From the NCBI GenBank assembly GCA_029532625.1, contig JARFXM010000011.1, forward strand, positions 1,116,001 to 1,180,000: a stretch of 64,000 bases of DNA, given 5' to 3'. The position numbers and the translations under genes were made by a program. The notes under the pieces are model-generated. The model did no database searches and had not been told where the DNA came from. It was given only the letters and a program-made list of their open reading frames with translations. This stretch comes from Lomentospora prolificans (taxonomy: Eukaryota; Ascomycota; Sordariomycetes; Microascales; Microascaceae). Positions within the stretch are counted from its first letter, which is position 1, and each line of letters starts with the position of its first letter. Below, one piece after another: positions 1-10,983 of the stretch.

Positions 1-2147
1 TCCCAAATACGGCAAGTTGGCCATTAGCTTCCATTGGCAGCCCGTGAAGGAAAAAGTCTCGGGAGTTTCTGCCTCGTACTAGACGCAATCTATCAATTTA
101 ATTCCCTTTCATCATCAAAAGGGTGAGTCATAGATGGGATACTGTTACTACTCTGATCACCGCCAAAAGCCTTGTCCTCCGGTTCCGCTTGTCCTCGTGA
201 TGCTCGCGTTTTTTTCTTATCCGCCTCACGACCTCCGTTAATGGAGTCAGCCAAAGCCGCCTCGGCGCTTGGGGTTACCGAGTGGCATGTCCATTTTTTT
301 CCCTTCCAGTCTCTCCAGTCTACTTTCGCCCAAGTCACGGTTTGTTGCCCCGGTCCAGCCCAGTAGGGGGAGCTAGGAGAATTCGCTGTAACTTCTTTCG
401 ATCATTACGGAACGCTCGTCCTTCCTGGTATTCCGTTTCCTTCTGAAGTAGAATAGCCAGCTACAAGCAAACGCTTCCGCTCTCAGCTAAGTATACATCT
501 CCCACGCATCCTCCCCTGCCCAGGCAAATAGTACAAAACCCTGTAGATCCGAGAGCTAATAAGCCGGACCTAGTAAGAGAAGGTGTGAGAGTATTTGCTT
601 CACATGCTTTGCCATGTACTTGATGTCTGTGGCCCGCCGTTTAGACTCCTCGCGATGCCCTGGAGGTGACGTCTTTCTTTCGTGCATGTCAGTATACAGG
701 CCTGCTGTTGATTTTCTCTTGGGCAATTCCGCTCAGTTGTTGCATCTGGAAAAGCCACTAAACGCCCCGTCTAACTTTGACCTGGAGCGTGGAGGTGGAT
801 GCCGCGGCAGTGGTCGGCCACTCGGCCCCATCTCTCGGAGGAGAGGATGTTTCAATTTGCTGAGCCGCGGTGCTGTTTAGATAATCTTTGGCTGGCTAGG
901 GGTCCCGTAAGGTGGCTGAGACCGGGGACCTTCCTCCTCCTGTTTCTGCTCTGCACCTACTCAACACTAATAATAACAACTTATGAATGTGTCTGGCCAG
1001 CGTTTAAGCCACTCGCCGTCCTTGTGTCCCTTGGCCATTAGGATGTTAGGTGAAATCGCCGAGGTGCATGGTATTTTGAACGGCATGTTCCCGTGGTAGT
1101 GGGCCCGAGTTATTTAGACCAATCCTAATTCGGATTGTCAGATCTGGCTTCCCCAAGCTCCCATGCTAACACTAGCCAGCGAAGAATTCAGAGGTCCACA
1201 CCTCAGTTTACCGCGAAGTGAAGGAAGCCGAACTTGCATGGAAACTTGGCATCTTGTGTCCCTTGCTTTCGATTGCCACGATGACAAGAGGATCATTTAC
1301 AAGTCTTGAAATCTTCAAAGCGTGTCTCCTCCACGTGTAGAGAGGCAAAGTAGCGGCTTCTGTGGCCAATGGTGGGTAATCCCTTGATCCGACCGTGAAA
1401 ACTCCGACGGCCGCGGACATCTCGGGATAGGGAGTGTTTGGTTCGCCCATGACTCTTAATTGGCAGCGCCCCGTGCAGGCCAAGCCCAACCGGCTTTCTC
1501 CGCTTCTTCTTGGCCCAGTCACAACAAGACACCAAGACGCATTTTTATCTATTAGCACTCAAGTTATTCATGGTCAATGACTTTAGCCGTGCAGGCTCGG
1601 AAGCGACAAGGCTCGGGCTCAGAGGCGACAGGCCCTCTGGCTGGAGCATGCCCAGAAAGTTTACTTGTTGGAGGATTAAACCTTGCTCTACCAGCTTTCC
1701 CATCATGACTCGATTGTCACAGATATGAGATCGTTACCCTGTAATGGTTCGCCGTAGGCTGCCCTTGGCGTGCTTGTAAAGCAACTCCGATAAAGCAACG
1801 GCCAAAGCTTGGAGAGGGTCTGAGGGTCTAGACCATTCTGCTCTGTGAAACGGACCTGTTGACCTAGGTTTGGGGGACGCCCATAGGTCTGTCTAGGCGA
1901 CTATCTTTCACTATCCGCGCGAGATGGTAGAGCCAGTTGTCTGATCAATCCGTACCTGTAACGGCCTCCCCCATATTTTGCACGTTCAGCTTGTCAGGTT
2001 GTCAGCTTCTTGAAAGGACATATGTTGTAGTAGCTTCGTGGATAGTCCCGAATTTACCTTTCCCGCGCCACTACTGCAATGGTTCAAGTTGGTGAGTGCC
2101 TATGTGCCATTTCCAGCCGATCGTCGCCTTCTTTAGGTTCGGCACCC

Positions 2148-2167
2148 CTGGAAGGCATGCCTTCCAG
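2148..2167. repeat. Perfect 20-bp palindrome
   Basis: The ten bases CTGGAAGGCA are followed directly by their exact reverse complement with no spacer. The inner 10 bp AGGCATGCCT recurs at 2166-2175, so the element continues into an overlapping second palindrome. It sits immediately before an AT-rich tract. Function unknown; it could be a cruciform, a dimeric protein-binding site or the end of a decayed element. Confidence 0.85.
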
Positions 2168-2189
2168 GCATGCCTGCCCACGGCCGCAT

Positions 2190-2275
2190 TTGTAATTTTT
2201 GTTTTATTTTATTTATTTTATGTTATTTTATTCTATTTTATTTTTATTTTTATTTTATTTTTGTTTTACTCTTTT
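2190..2275. repeat. AT-rich simple repeat (TTTTA-type)
   Basis: About 85 nt consist almost wholly of TTTTA/TTTAT-type units on the + strand. Simple-sequence DNA with no coding potential. Confidence 0.85.
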
Positions 2276-4958
2276 CTCTTCGCTAGAGGCTTGGCTCAGA
2301 GCAGCCTAGAGCTGGGCAAGTGGGACCTGTGGGTTCGATGTATTCCACCCGCGAATTTTCTATGGGTGGGTACATAGCGTCATAATTAGTCAAGGTTTCC
2401 AGCGCTGGCATCAAATTCCTATGTGGCTGAGAAATACCACTCTTCTACCCGGAAGCATGGCGGTTGAGAAGGTGTTCTTGATGGATGTCGTCCGAATGGT
2501 AGGAATTCTCGTAACCAAGGCCGATATACCTTAATTAGATTCCTGGCTTGAATAGCTCTGAAACAGCTTTCAATTGAATCTCCAACCTGTGCAGGACGAT
2601 TTGAGGAGCAAGAGAGAATAATTACCAAAAATTGATCGCACGTTTTCGCTAAACTGGCACCCCCCCACCCCCCGGCAACCCCCCGATACATTTCTGGAAT
2701 AGGCGAGACCCTGGTGATGGTGGTCAATGTCGTACGACGTCTCGTAGCTAAAATGGCTTGGCTGGCCCTTTCCCGAACCACCAGCCCCACCCTTCAGTTC
2801 GCTGCTTCCCTCCATCCAGTTAGCATTACTGTACAAAGTCGATATTACGTAGCCATGCGAAGTCTTTTGTTCTTCGTTTGGCCAGCTTCCCTACCAACCG
2901 TACTGGTACACACGACCCTAAGAGTGTTTGTTGTAACCCGTGCTCCTGTTCCTCCATTCCGCGAGCAGTCAACCATAACGCGCAAACTGTTCCCAGGCAG
3001 CTTTCATAATGGGGGCCTGGTTGATTACGGTAGCCCTGCAGCAGCGCATCTCCGCGCAGATGCAAAACGCAAGACAATATCGCGGACGCGGGCGTAGACG
3101 TTGGGTGAACCCTTGTATTTCCCGTACTTGCCCGACTCGCCAGGGTTTGTCGTTCTCGTGCACTTCCCTACCCACCCTCGGTCCCTTACTCCATACGATT
3201 ACGGAGCGTGCGTAGCCGGCGGACAGCTGTAATACCCGGGCCCGTTGGATGCCCTCGTCGCGAGTCCCCCTGTAGCGTGAACCTAAGACAAGCACCGAGA
3301 CACCAAGCCTCACCCACATGTACGCCGGCCTTCTGTGAGAAAGACGGACCTGGGCGTTTTCTGCTAACACTTACTGTACGTAGATGTGGGTATGGGGTGT
3401 AAATTGCACATGTGCTGGGGCGGGCCCCACTCATCTGTCCCGGGCGGTTCCTGCAAGCTCTTGGTCCGGGATTCTCGAAGGGAAGGAGTCGATCGCCGAT
3501 TCGAAAGCTTTCTCCTTTCCGGCTCACCCGCTTGTTACTCGAGGCGGCTGCAATCCCAATGGGCGATGCGTCGAGGAAAGCACCGGCCAAGACTTTTTTT
3601 TTTTTTCCCTTCCCTCCTTTCTTTTTGAGTACATAGTCCACACCCTCACTTTCTCATACACACGCTCCAAGCTTCTTAGCCTGTCATCTTCCACCGTTTT
3701 CGGTACTCGTCTCTTTTTTCTTTTGCTTTCTACGTATTTGATCATATTTCGCTTCATCCCTTCCGTCCACCCTCCGCTTTCCCATTAACCTTTTTTTTTT
3801 TTTCACTCGAGTTATATATCTTGGGCCCCTCCTTCCCTAACCCCCCTCCCTGCTTCGGCCCCTCTCCAACGATGTAATGTACGACTCGCTACTGTAATCA
3901 TACCATCACATCATCATCAGCATCCCATCGATCCAGGAAACAAACCGCTACTGTGCCCTTGCCCAGTGCCCACCCTTAGTCCTACCCCGGCCCCGACATA
4001 CCTTGCTCCCCTTCTCCACCTCCCAGGTACCAAGTACGAATTCAACAGGACCTCGCTCCGGTTGTACATACATAGTCCGCCGAGCTATAAGCTCTCGTCC
4101 CCGCCCACCCTTTAATGCGCTTGAACCGTCCCTTGACGCAGCAGTCACGAAGACCCCCGTCTATATCTAGCTATACCGTGCACCGTCGACACCTTGATGA
4201 TAGCATCCGACAAGTCCAAGTACCAATCCTTCAACTTGTCTTTTATGACCCTTCCTTCACCCGATTCTGACCACTCACTTCGGTTTCTTTTGTCTGCCTG
4301 GCCGATCTCTCCGAAACTTTTGGGCGGCAAATAATCAAACGATCTCGGGATTTTCACTCCACACTCACACTTGACAGCTAGCTCTAGCCTTGGAGCTAAA
4401 CCCGCCTATCTTGTGATAAGCTCCCACTTTGTTGTTACAATCCTGCGCTATTAGTGCCACACGCACCCCCTTCTTCGGCCTCAGGAACATCACGAACTGG
4501 CAGATTCGCCCGCAGCCGATTAACACGCACCTCACAAGGAACTCGACACGTACAACTCACTCGTCGACCCTCCTCAATATTTGTCGTACACAGTACAAAC
4601 TCGAACCGCCAACATCCCCCCCTCTGGCCTCCTTAGGCTTTATTTGCCCGCCCTCACCTCGGCCCAGGCGAGCGTTGCACAAACTCGACATAAAGGAAAA
4701 CAAGGCGCTTGCATCTCGTCGCCCAAACAGAACAAGCGAAGCCAAGTTGCACCCAATCCTACGACATCCAGTTAAACATCTCCTTCCCCCCACCTGCCCT
4801 TCGTCTCTTAATTCTCTCTCATCCCTATAATTCTCTCCCACTCTTCTGAAGCCCTCTCCCAAACTGGAGTGGCTAGACATCACCCAAGTGAACTCGAGCT
4901 CCTTCAGCCGGCCGATTTCACTTCAATAACAATCTTCAATCTAAGCTCTATCTTCACA

Positions 4959-6000
4959 ATGACCGCCAGAACAATGGACTTTGCGACCCACAATCCCGCA
5001 CAACGAGACTCGGTACGTTTAATGTCCAGTATGCACAACAAACGAGATGACCGGCTAACATGGCGATGCTTAGATCTCTGCTGATTTCACAGAACTTGCC
5101 TTGGGAGATTTTGGCGCCGACTCGGCACCATCACCAACGTCACTCACTTATGGCCTCAGCACGTATCAGCTTCCCGCTGGCTCCGACTGGATGAACTGGC
5201 CCACGAAAGCCGCCTTGTCTCCGGAATTCCCAAGTACAGAGTCCTTTGACAGTCCCATCATCTCCGCCCGCTTCCCCTCTTCGATGAGTCCGGCAATCAA
5301 TCCTCTTGATCTAGCGAAACGGGAGGCCGACGGCGCCGCTTTCGTAGACGGTACTTTTGACGACCTCCAGACCCCGCTGTTCGACAACATCCGGATGGCT
5401 TCTAACCATATTCCCACCAAATCTCGAAAGACCACCTCCACCTCCACAGCAGCTCGCAACAGCACATTCGAGCCACTATCTCCCACTACGACGGATGAGT
5501 CTCGATATCCTTCGAGAAAGCGAAAGTCTCTAGCTTCTACCTCGGCATCCTCCACATCCTCTGCTCGCTCTTCCCTCTCACCCCCTTCACCTCCACTTGC
5601 TCCGACCGCGACCCGCCGTACCTCTGGTAGCTCTTCAGCCCCCGTTGTGCAACCGAAGAAGACAGCTCACAATATGATTGAGAAACGTTATCGTAATAAC
5701 CTCAATGACAAGATTGCGGCTCTCCGTGACGCCGTGCCCGCTCTTCGTGTAGCCGCCTACAGGATCGAGCATGGTCAAACTCCCGAGGGCACCGAGCTCG
5801 ACGAAGATTTCGCGGACGAGCTCGGCGGCTTGGCTCCCGCACAGAAACTCAACAAGGCTACTATTCTCAGCAAGGCTGCCGAATATATCATGCACCTTGA
5901 GCGAAAAAACAAAGAGCTGGCGGATGAGAATGCTATGCTAAAGCAGAGAGCTGACGGCGCCGAGGGCGTCGTTGCTGGACTCGATGGCCTCTGGCGATAA
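4959..6000 (+). CDS. SREBP-type basic helix-loop-helix leucine-zipper transcription factor
   Basis: Two exons, 4959-5012 and 5074-6000, with a 61-nt phase-0 intron (GTACGT donor, CTAAC branch-like motif, TTAG acceptor), giving 326 residues. The start is the ATG opening MTARTMDFATHN; the frame is open across the junction. The N-terminal two thirds are Ser/Thr/Pro-rich and look disordered, as in an activation region. The bHLH covers about residues 214-275. Its basic region reads HNMIEKRYRNNLNDKI, with the tyrosine (EKRYR) that sets SREBP-family proteins apart from other bHLH factors. A long loop and a short zipper-like helix follow (LERKNKELADENAMLK). There is no C-terminal membrane segment, so this is not a full sterol-sensing SREBP; it resembles the short soluble SrbB-like class. 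Family role: nuclear DNA binding at E-box/SRE sites, often in lipid, hypoxia or carbohydrate control. The exact target set here is unknown. Confidence 0.87.
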
Positions 6001-7219
6001 GTGGAAGTACCTATAATCCGATCTGACATACTATCTTGATATATCATTTCTTCTTTTATTTGGTTCTCTCATCCTTATATTCGTTGGGTTGGGTTTACTT
6101 ACGGATGGGCTATCTGAATTTGAAAAAAAAAGGAACACAATCTTTGCGAAAGCTACTGATTGCGTGAGGCGAGGCGTTGCAAGTGGTGGGTAGATGGAAC
6201 AGGAATCTACATGGATTGTGACCAAAAGGGAACATCATCGGAAGCAGGCGTTAAACAGACTCAACGGGCATCAGTGTCGAAACGAACGAGCGAGCTACGT
6301 TGGGAAAACTGATTTTCTTTTTCTCTTTTACTAATTAAGAACTGGGACGACAACCCGGTGATGAGCGTGTACATACCTGGGAATAGGAAACGAAAGATCG
6401 GATCAGATTTTGGATACGGAAAGTGGAACATGGTTTTCCCCATCATGAAAAAGGCGTTTATTTACTTCATTCTTTCCGTTTTCTCTTTTACATTGCTATT
6501 ATTCTTCTTTTATACCAATATCGCAGAAAAGCTCTACTCTGATAAATACAATTCGTCTCGTCTTGAGAGAATATTCAAATATGAATAGCAGCAGCACGTG
6601 TGAGGGACAGTAAACATGAGAAGATCCGCATGACCATGGTAGTATACTGCGCTACTACAGCTACTTACACCCAAGATGAATCTGGCTATCTATAGGGATC
6701 GTATCGCATTTGTGATTCATGGTGCCGAGTTTGAGATTATGGGGATTGTGTATATTGAACCATATTATGAGTGACCGGGCGCTAATGAAGCACAAATAAA
6801 TAGATGACAGGCGCCGCGGACAGAGCGGTTATAACACATGGCCTCCCTCCCTCCGCTGACTCATAGTTTGGCGCTTGCAAGTTGCTAAACAAGGCCGGAG
6901 CTTGAGTCGGCGCCGGAGCCGGGTATAGTCGGCCGAAATCGGTGCTGATGTCGCCGGGGCGGGACCGCAGCCGAGATTGACCGAGCAGGTGTGGAGGGCA
7001 AGCTGTGGAGTATCTTGATGTCCCTTGGAACGGAGGGCTCGAAGGGGCGTGGTTAACGGTGGGTAATAATCGCCTTTGCTCTTGTTCTCTTTTCGCTTCT
7101 GGGTCATTATTTATTTATTTTTCTCTACATCATTTTTGTGTAAACTGCTTTCGACCGAATTTCGGCGGGGGCCTCAAAATCAAAGGGTCGGGATTACTGG
7201 CGGACTGCGAAACTATGGC

Positions 7220-7267
<48 letters not shown>

Positions 7268-7332
7268 GGGACCCATGCGCTGCAGCTAGGCTTTCGGTCC
7301 GTCTTATGCGCCCCAAGGGCCGGGCCAGTTCG
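6001..7332. other. Intergenic region between convergent genes; 3' flanks
   Basis: Non-coding spacer holding the 3' ends of the bHLH gene (+) and the unrecognised gene (-). A 39-nt poly(A) run lies at 7221-7259. The short frame near 6361-6588 has a hydrophobic stretch but is AT-driven and unsupported. Confidence 0.6.
7221..7259 (+). repeat. Poly(A) tract, 39 nt
   Basis: Thirty-nine consecutive A residues followed by a purine-rich GAAGAAAAGGG. It lies 75 nt beyond the stop codon of the minus-strand gene at 7333. It could be slippage-expanded simple sequence or the tail of a retroposed element; no element body is recognisable next to it. Confidence 0.9.
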
Positions 7333-8475
7333 CTAAGGCCCGGGGAAGAAGCGCATCCGGGGTCCGCGGACAGACGCGCTGTCGTCGGGGAAAAGCGTGG
7401 ATCTGCCTTCTTCCCATTCTAGAACCTCGTCGGGGCGTGCGCGGGAGGTGGGCCAACGGGGTTCCTCGGGTTCGTGCGTGGAGACGGTGGTCGGATCTGG
7501 GACGGAGCTGACCCAGGTGTTCACACGGTGGTTGCTCTGGCCTTGGGGGCGGTGATGGTCTGGAGGCTGGACGAGGGAGATGCCCTGTAGAAGACGGGCT
7601 AGATCCGGATCGAGGGAGTTGATTGCGTTTCGGCGCTGCCGTGGGGGTGTGTTGGGAGGTTGGTTCGTGAAATGGTGGTCATTGTAATCGTTGGGGCGCT
7701 CGACGTGAGTGTAGTGCTCGGAAGGGATTCGTCCAGGACCGTCGCAGAAAACGTTGGCTAGAGACTGGTGTCGAGGGGACGTCGGCAGGGATTCGAGGAT
7801 CGTCTGCCGGTCCACTTCCACTTGGCTCTCTCCTTGGAGCGGGGTTCCCGGTAACTTACCTGGCATCTCACGAAAGACGCTTTCCAAGGGGCTTGCCCTC
7901 GAATCCCAAACGGGTAGAGTGTTCGTTCCCGCGTCCGGCGTACAAGCTGGACTCGCGAGGCCAGGAATATTTCGAAGCACGTTCTGCAGAGGCCCAGTCA
8001 GCTGGGTATGGCCAGGGGCCCTCCTAGCCTGAGCTTCCTCAGGCTCCAGTATGTCCGTAAGCCGAGATGCGCCTTCTTCCCCACGTCCACCCACCAACTT
8101 GGCCGCGACATCTCTAGGGGGAACCCGCTGACCCCCACCGATGCCATCCTCGCTATCCTCGGGTTCGTCATATCCGACCCCATCAAGCTCCTCTCGGGCG
8201 TCCATCCACGGATTCGGCGGCTTCTCGCTCTCGTCAAGGTCAGTCGTGTCGCTGGCCCCCGACTCATGCTGGCCACGGTGTTTCCTCTTGCTCTTTCTCC
8301 GACGGTCCCTTTCCTCCTTGCGGTGTTTTTCGATAATGCGCCTGCGCTCCTCCCGCGTTGCGAAGAAAGCGATTGCGCAGGCGTCCACGAAACTGAGTGG
8401 TGCCGGACTCCGTCTCGATCTTGGAGACCGAGTTGTGTGCTTGGTGTTTGATTTGGGGGTTTCGAAGGGGGTCAT
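7333..8475 (-). CDS. Unrecognised protein, basic N-terminal region, Ser/Pro-rich remainder
   Basis: A single open frame of 380 codons with an ATG start at 8475 (MTPFETPKSNTKH) and a TAG stop. I do not recognise the family. Visible features are a short semi-hydrophobic segment (FVDACAIAFFATRE, about residues 29-42), then a highly charged helix-prone stretch rich in Arg, Lys and Glu (about 43-70, including RRRKSKRKHRG, a plausible nuclear localisation signal), then an acidic and Ser/Pro-rich tail that looks disordered. No catalytic or metal-binding motif is visible. A perfect GTAAGT donor lies in-frame at 7859-7854, but the nearest acceptor would break the frame, so I keep the frame unspliced. 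It converges on the bHLH gene. Frame length and residue bias make it likely to be real, but it may be lineage-specific. Confidence 0.6.
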   Translation of the reverse strand: MTPFETPKSNTKHTTRSPRSRRSPAPLSFVDACAIAFFATREERRRIIEKHRKEERDRRRKSKRKHRGQHESGASDTTDLDESEKPPNPWMDAREELDGVGYDEPEDSEDGIGGGQRVPPRDVAAKLVGGRGEEGASRLTDILEPEEAQARRAPGHTQLTGPLQNVLRNIPGLASPACTPDAGTNTLPVWDSRASPLESVFREMPGKLPGTPLQGESQVEVDRQTILESLPTSPRHQSLANVFCDGPGRIPSEHYTHVERPNDYNDHHFTNQPPNTPPRQRRNAINSLDPDLARLLQGISLVQPPDHHRPQGQSNHRVNTWVSSVPDPTTVSTHEPEEPRWPTSRARPDEVLEWEEGRSTLFPDDSASVRGPRMRFFPGP

Positions 8476-10983
8476 GTTGATCAGTGCACGTTGGGCATGC
8501 GACGTGTCTTATCGTGGATATTGCTGGGCTGACTGAGGCTGCGTTGAATCGGGACGGTTTATAATAAACTTGACGGGCCCCCGACCAGATTTCTAGAGCC
8601 TGGCTTTGTCGGCATTGTCTTTTACGTGGCGAGTCTAGCATCTTCTTTCATGCACTCACCGATACAAAGGGCGTCCAAGAATAGTTAATAGTCGGCCTTG
8701 ACCCTCCTCCGTGGTTTATCTACACGCCTGGGTCCAATGGGGCTTTGATCTCGGAAGCTTTACTTTTCATTATCGACGCCAGAAAAGTCGGCATCATTGT
8801 ATCTTGTCCTACACATCCCTATGTTTTCAACTCAGCTAAGAACATATCACACACACAAAGATCCCATGGGAACAGAGGGTATGACTCCGTTTCGCTCGCC
8901 GTGGGTGCCTGAGAGTGGCTAGTGAATGGAAAGGATTCATATCAAATCAAGCAGAACGACGGTCATTGAGCTTCGTTTGCGCTCACCCTATCCTACGGAA
9001 TGGCTTTCGGAATACCCCAAAGCCCTGTTTAAACGGCGATGAATTCTCTACGGTGCCCGTATTGTTCACATTCCAGAGGAGACCGCAACCCAGCCGCATC
9101 TTATTCTTCTTCCATTGGGGAGGTGGCACTACCAGGCAACTATACACACGTGTCCGCAGATGGACCTCGAGAACAAGATTATATATACTCAAAGGCAAAA
9201 AGGACCATATATTCTCGGTTTCTCCGCCACAAGTTTCCACAAAGGACTGAATCAGGTATGAGAGGCATCGACCTTATAGACGCATCCTCTCCTTGGCCCC
9301 CTGGACTGAACCCTTCCTTACCCAAACCCTCCTCCGCCTCTGCATAACGCTATCCACACACCCCTTCTCACTCAGAACCTCGGGCGTTTTGTATTGCACC
9401 TAGCTGAGTCTCTTTACAGACTCCCCACAAATCCCGGGCAGAGACTACACGTGGATTTAGCAGAAAAGGCGGCTTTGGAGTCTGTCTTGTTCGAGAAGAG
9501 GGCTCGTCTGACCAGTTGGTTAGGCCCGCTTCTCCGAATATACTGCGTGTTTTGACGTGCTGTTTCCTTTATTCCGGCTCTCCATCTCCTTCTTCTTGCT
9601 ACTGTGCACTTCAAAAAAGATACTGCGTTCATGTTAAGCAACATCTAATCCTCCCTGCTCAATGAAACCCGAGCAAGATAATGTAAATCCGGGCCATGAT
9701 CAAGGACGCCAAGTTGACTGCAACGAGGAAGAGAGGCTTCTGGAAGACTAGAGTTGATTCTATGATGGTCGCAGACATATGAAAGGGCAATGTAGAGAGG
9801 GAAAGTGGGAGTGAAGGAGAAGAACAAGACAGTATCACGGCGCATGTTTACCTAGTTGTCCCTTCTATGACACGGATACCGGTGTCGTTGCTTAGAGTTG
9901 GAAGTTTAAAAAATCATGCACTTAATCGTCAGTGTCACTCACTGCCATCACAAGCCACTTAAATCCCCACTGAATACTTCAATAAGCTAAAGATCATGAC
10001 TCGCTCCGTGGATCCATCCACCCCGGTTCTGCCTATAGAGCATCGATGCTCGCGCCGGAGAAGCTTGATACGGAACTAATGAGGCGGAAACTCAACTCTC
10101 TGGGACAAACACCTATTTCCACTTCGTTGCACTTATTCACATCGCAATCGGGACCTCCCTTCGTATAACAAATAATAATCCCTTAATATGCCTCCCTCCC
10201 AACTGGGGGCCTCTTCGAATGCTCGCAAACCCCCCGTTCTCCTATTGTTATATCGCCCTTTGCCAGATACACGATAGAAAAAAAAAAAAAAAGCGACGAG
10301 AAAGCGATATCCAAGAAAGGGATAAAAGGAAATGTGAATGTCAGCAGAGCTCCGGGGATAGTCTTCCTCGGCTCTGTTTGATACCGCCTGTTCCTCATCT
10401 GCCCATTATGTATCCGCCTAGACAACGATACGCTTGTACCCAAGCACTTGTACAACTCAGCAAAACGTGTAGGACACCGAATATTTCTCTCGGGCAAACA
10501 AACGCCACCTTTCCAATAAACCAAAGCCTAACCAACCCAAGCCCTGCCGAGCTGACCCAAAGCCGTTGAGAAAAACGCATGAGTGATGGGGGAATATCGA
10601 CGACTTAAAACAAGACAGAAAAAGAAACCATATTGGCGTTTAGACAAAAGAAAAAATATATGTGATGACATGTACAGCAGACATGGTGCCATCCACTAAG
10701 TGACGGGGGTATTACCATTATCTAGGACCGTGGCTCTATAGAAGAAAGAGTCCGATAGATGGGGGAAAAGAGCCATCTGAAACCGAGTCAGAAGGGCATC
10801 AAGACCTTCGATAAAGAGGAACAGAACGGGACAGCGCTTAATATTCCAAACGACAATTGTTTTCTTCAACCAAAGCGCGCAGCCACCGAGAACTCCGACC
10901 CATTCAATTATGGCGAGATTGTTAAACATAGGAAATATGAATCATCCAAGATCCCAAGAGAGTATGTAGTCATCAGGTTGTCC
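8476..10983. other. Intergenic region, 2.5 kb; no gene seen
   Basis: Holds the upstream region of the minus-strand gene starting at 8475 and the 3' flank of the C2H2 gene. Only short, unconvincing frames are present, plus a poly(A) run near 10278-10292. No RNA gene recognised. Confidence 0.55.

Larger units (their letters stand above)
1..4958. other. Intergenic region and long upstream leader of the bHLH gene; no gene seen
   Basis: No reading frame here looks like a protein: the open frames are short, of random composition, and overlap on both strands. From about 3595 to 4958 the + strand is strongly pyrimidine-rich with C/T and T runs, which is typical of filamentous-fungal promoters and 5' leaders and fits a long leader for the bHLH gene that starts at 4959. 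A perfect palindrome (2148-2167) and an AT-rich simple repeat (about 2190-2275) are listed separately. Confidence 0.6.

Noticed and set aside
4429..4830. A 133-codon plus-strand frame upstream of the bHLH gene
   Set aside because: It starts at a TTG and consists of pyrimidine-rich leader sequence read as Pro/Ser/Thr/Leu.
6361..6588. Plus-strand frame with a hydrophobic Phe/Leu stretch, like a small membrane protein
   Set aside because: It lies in the AT-rich 3' flank of the bHLH gene, where T-rich DNA gives Phe/Leu by default; no second line of support.
7005..7336. Plus-strand frames encoding poly-lysine
   Set aside because: They are produced by reading through the 39-nt A tract.
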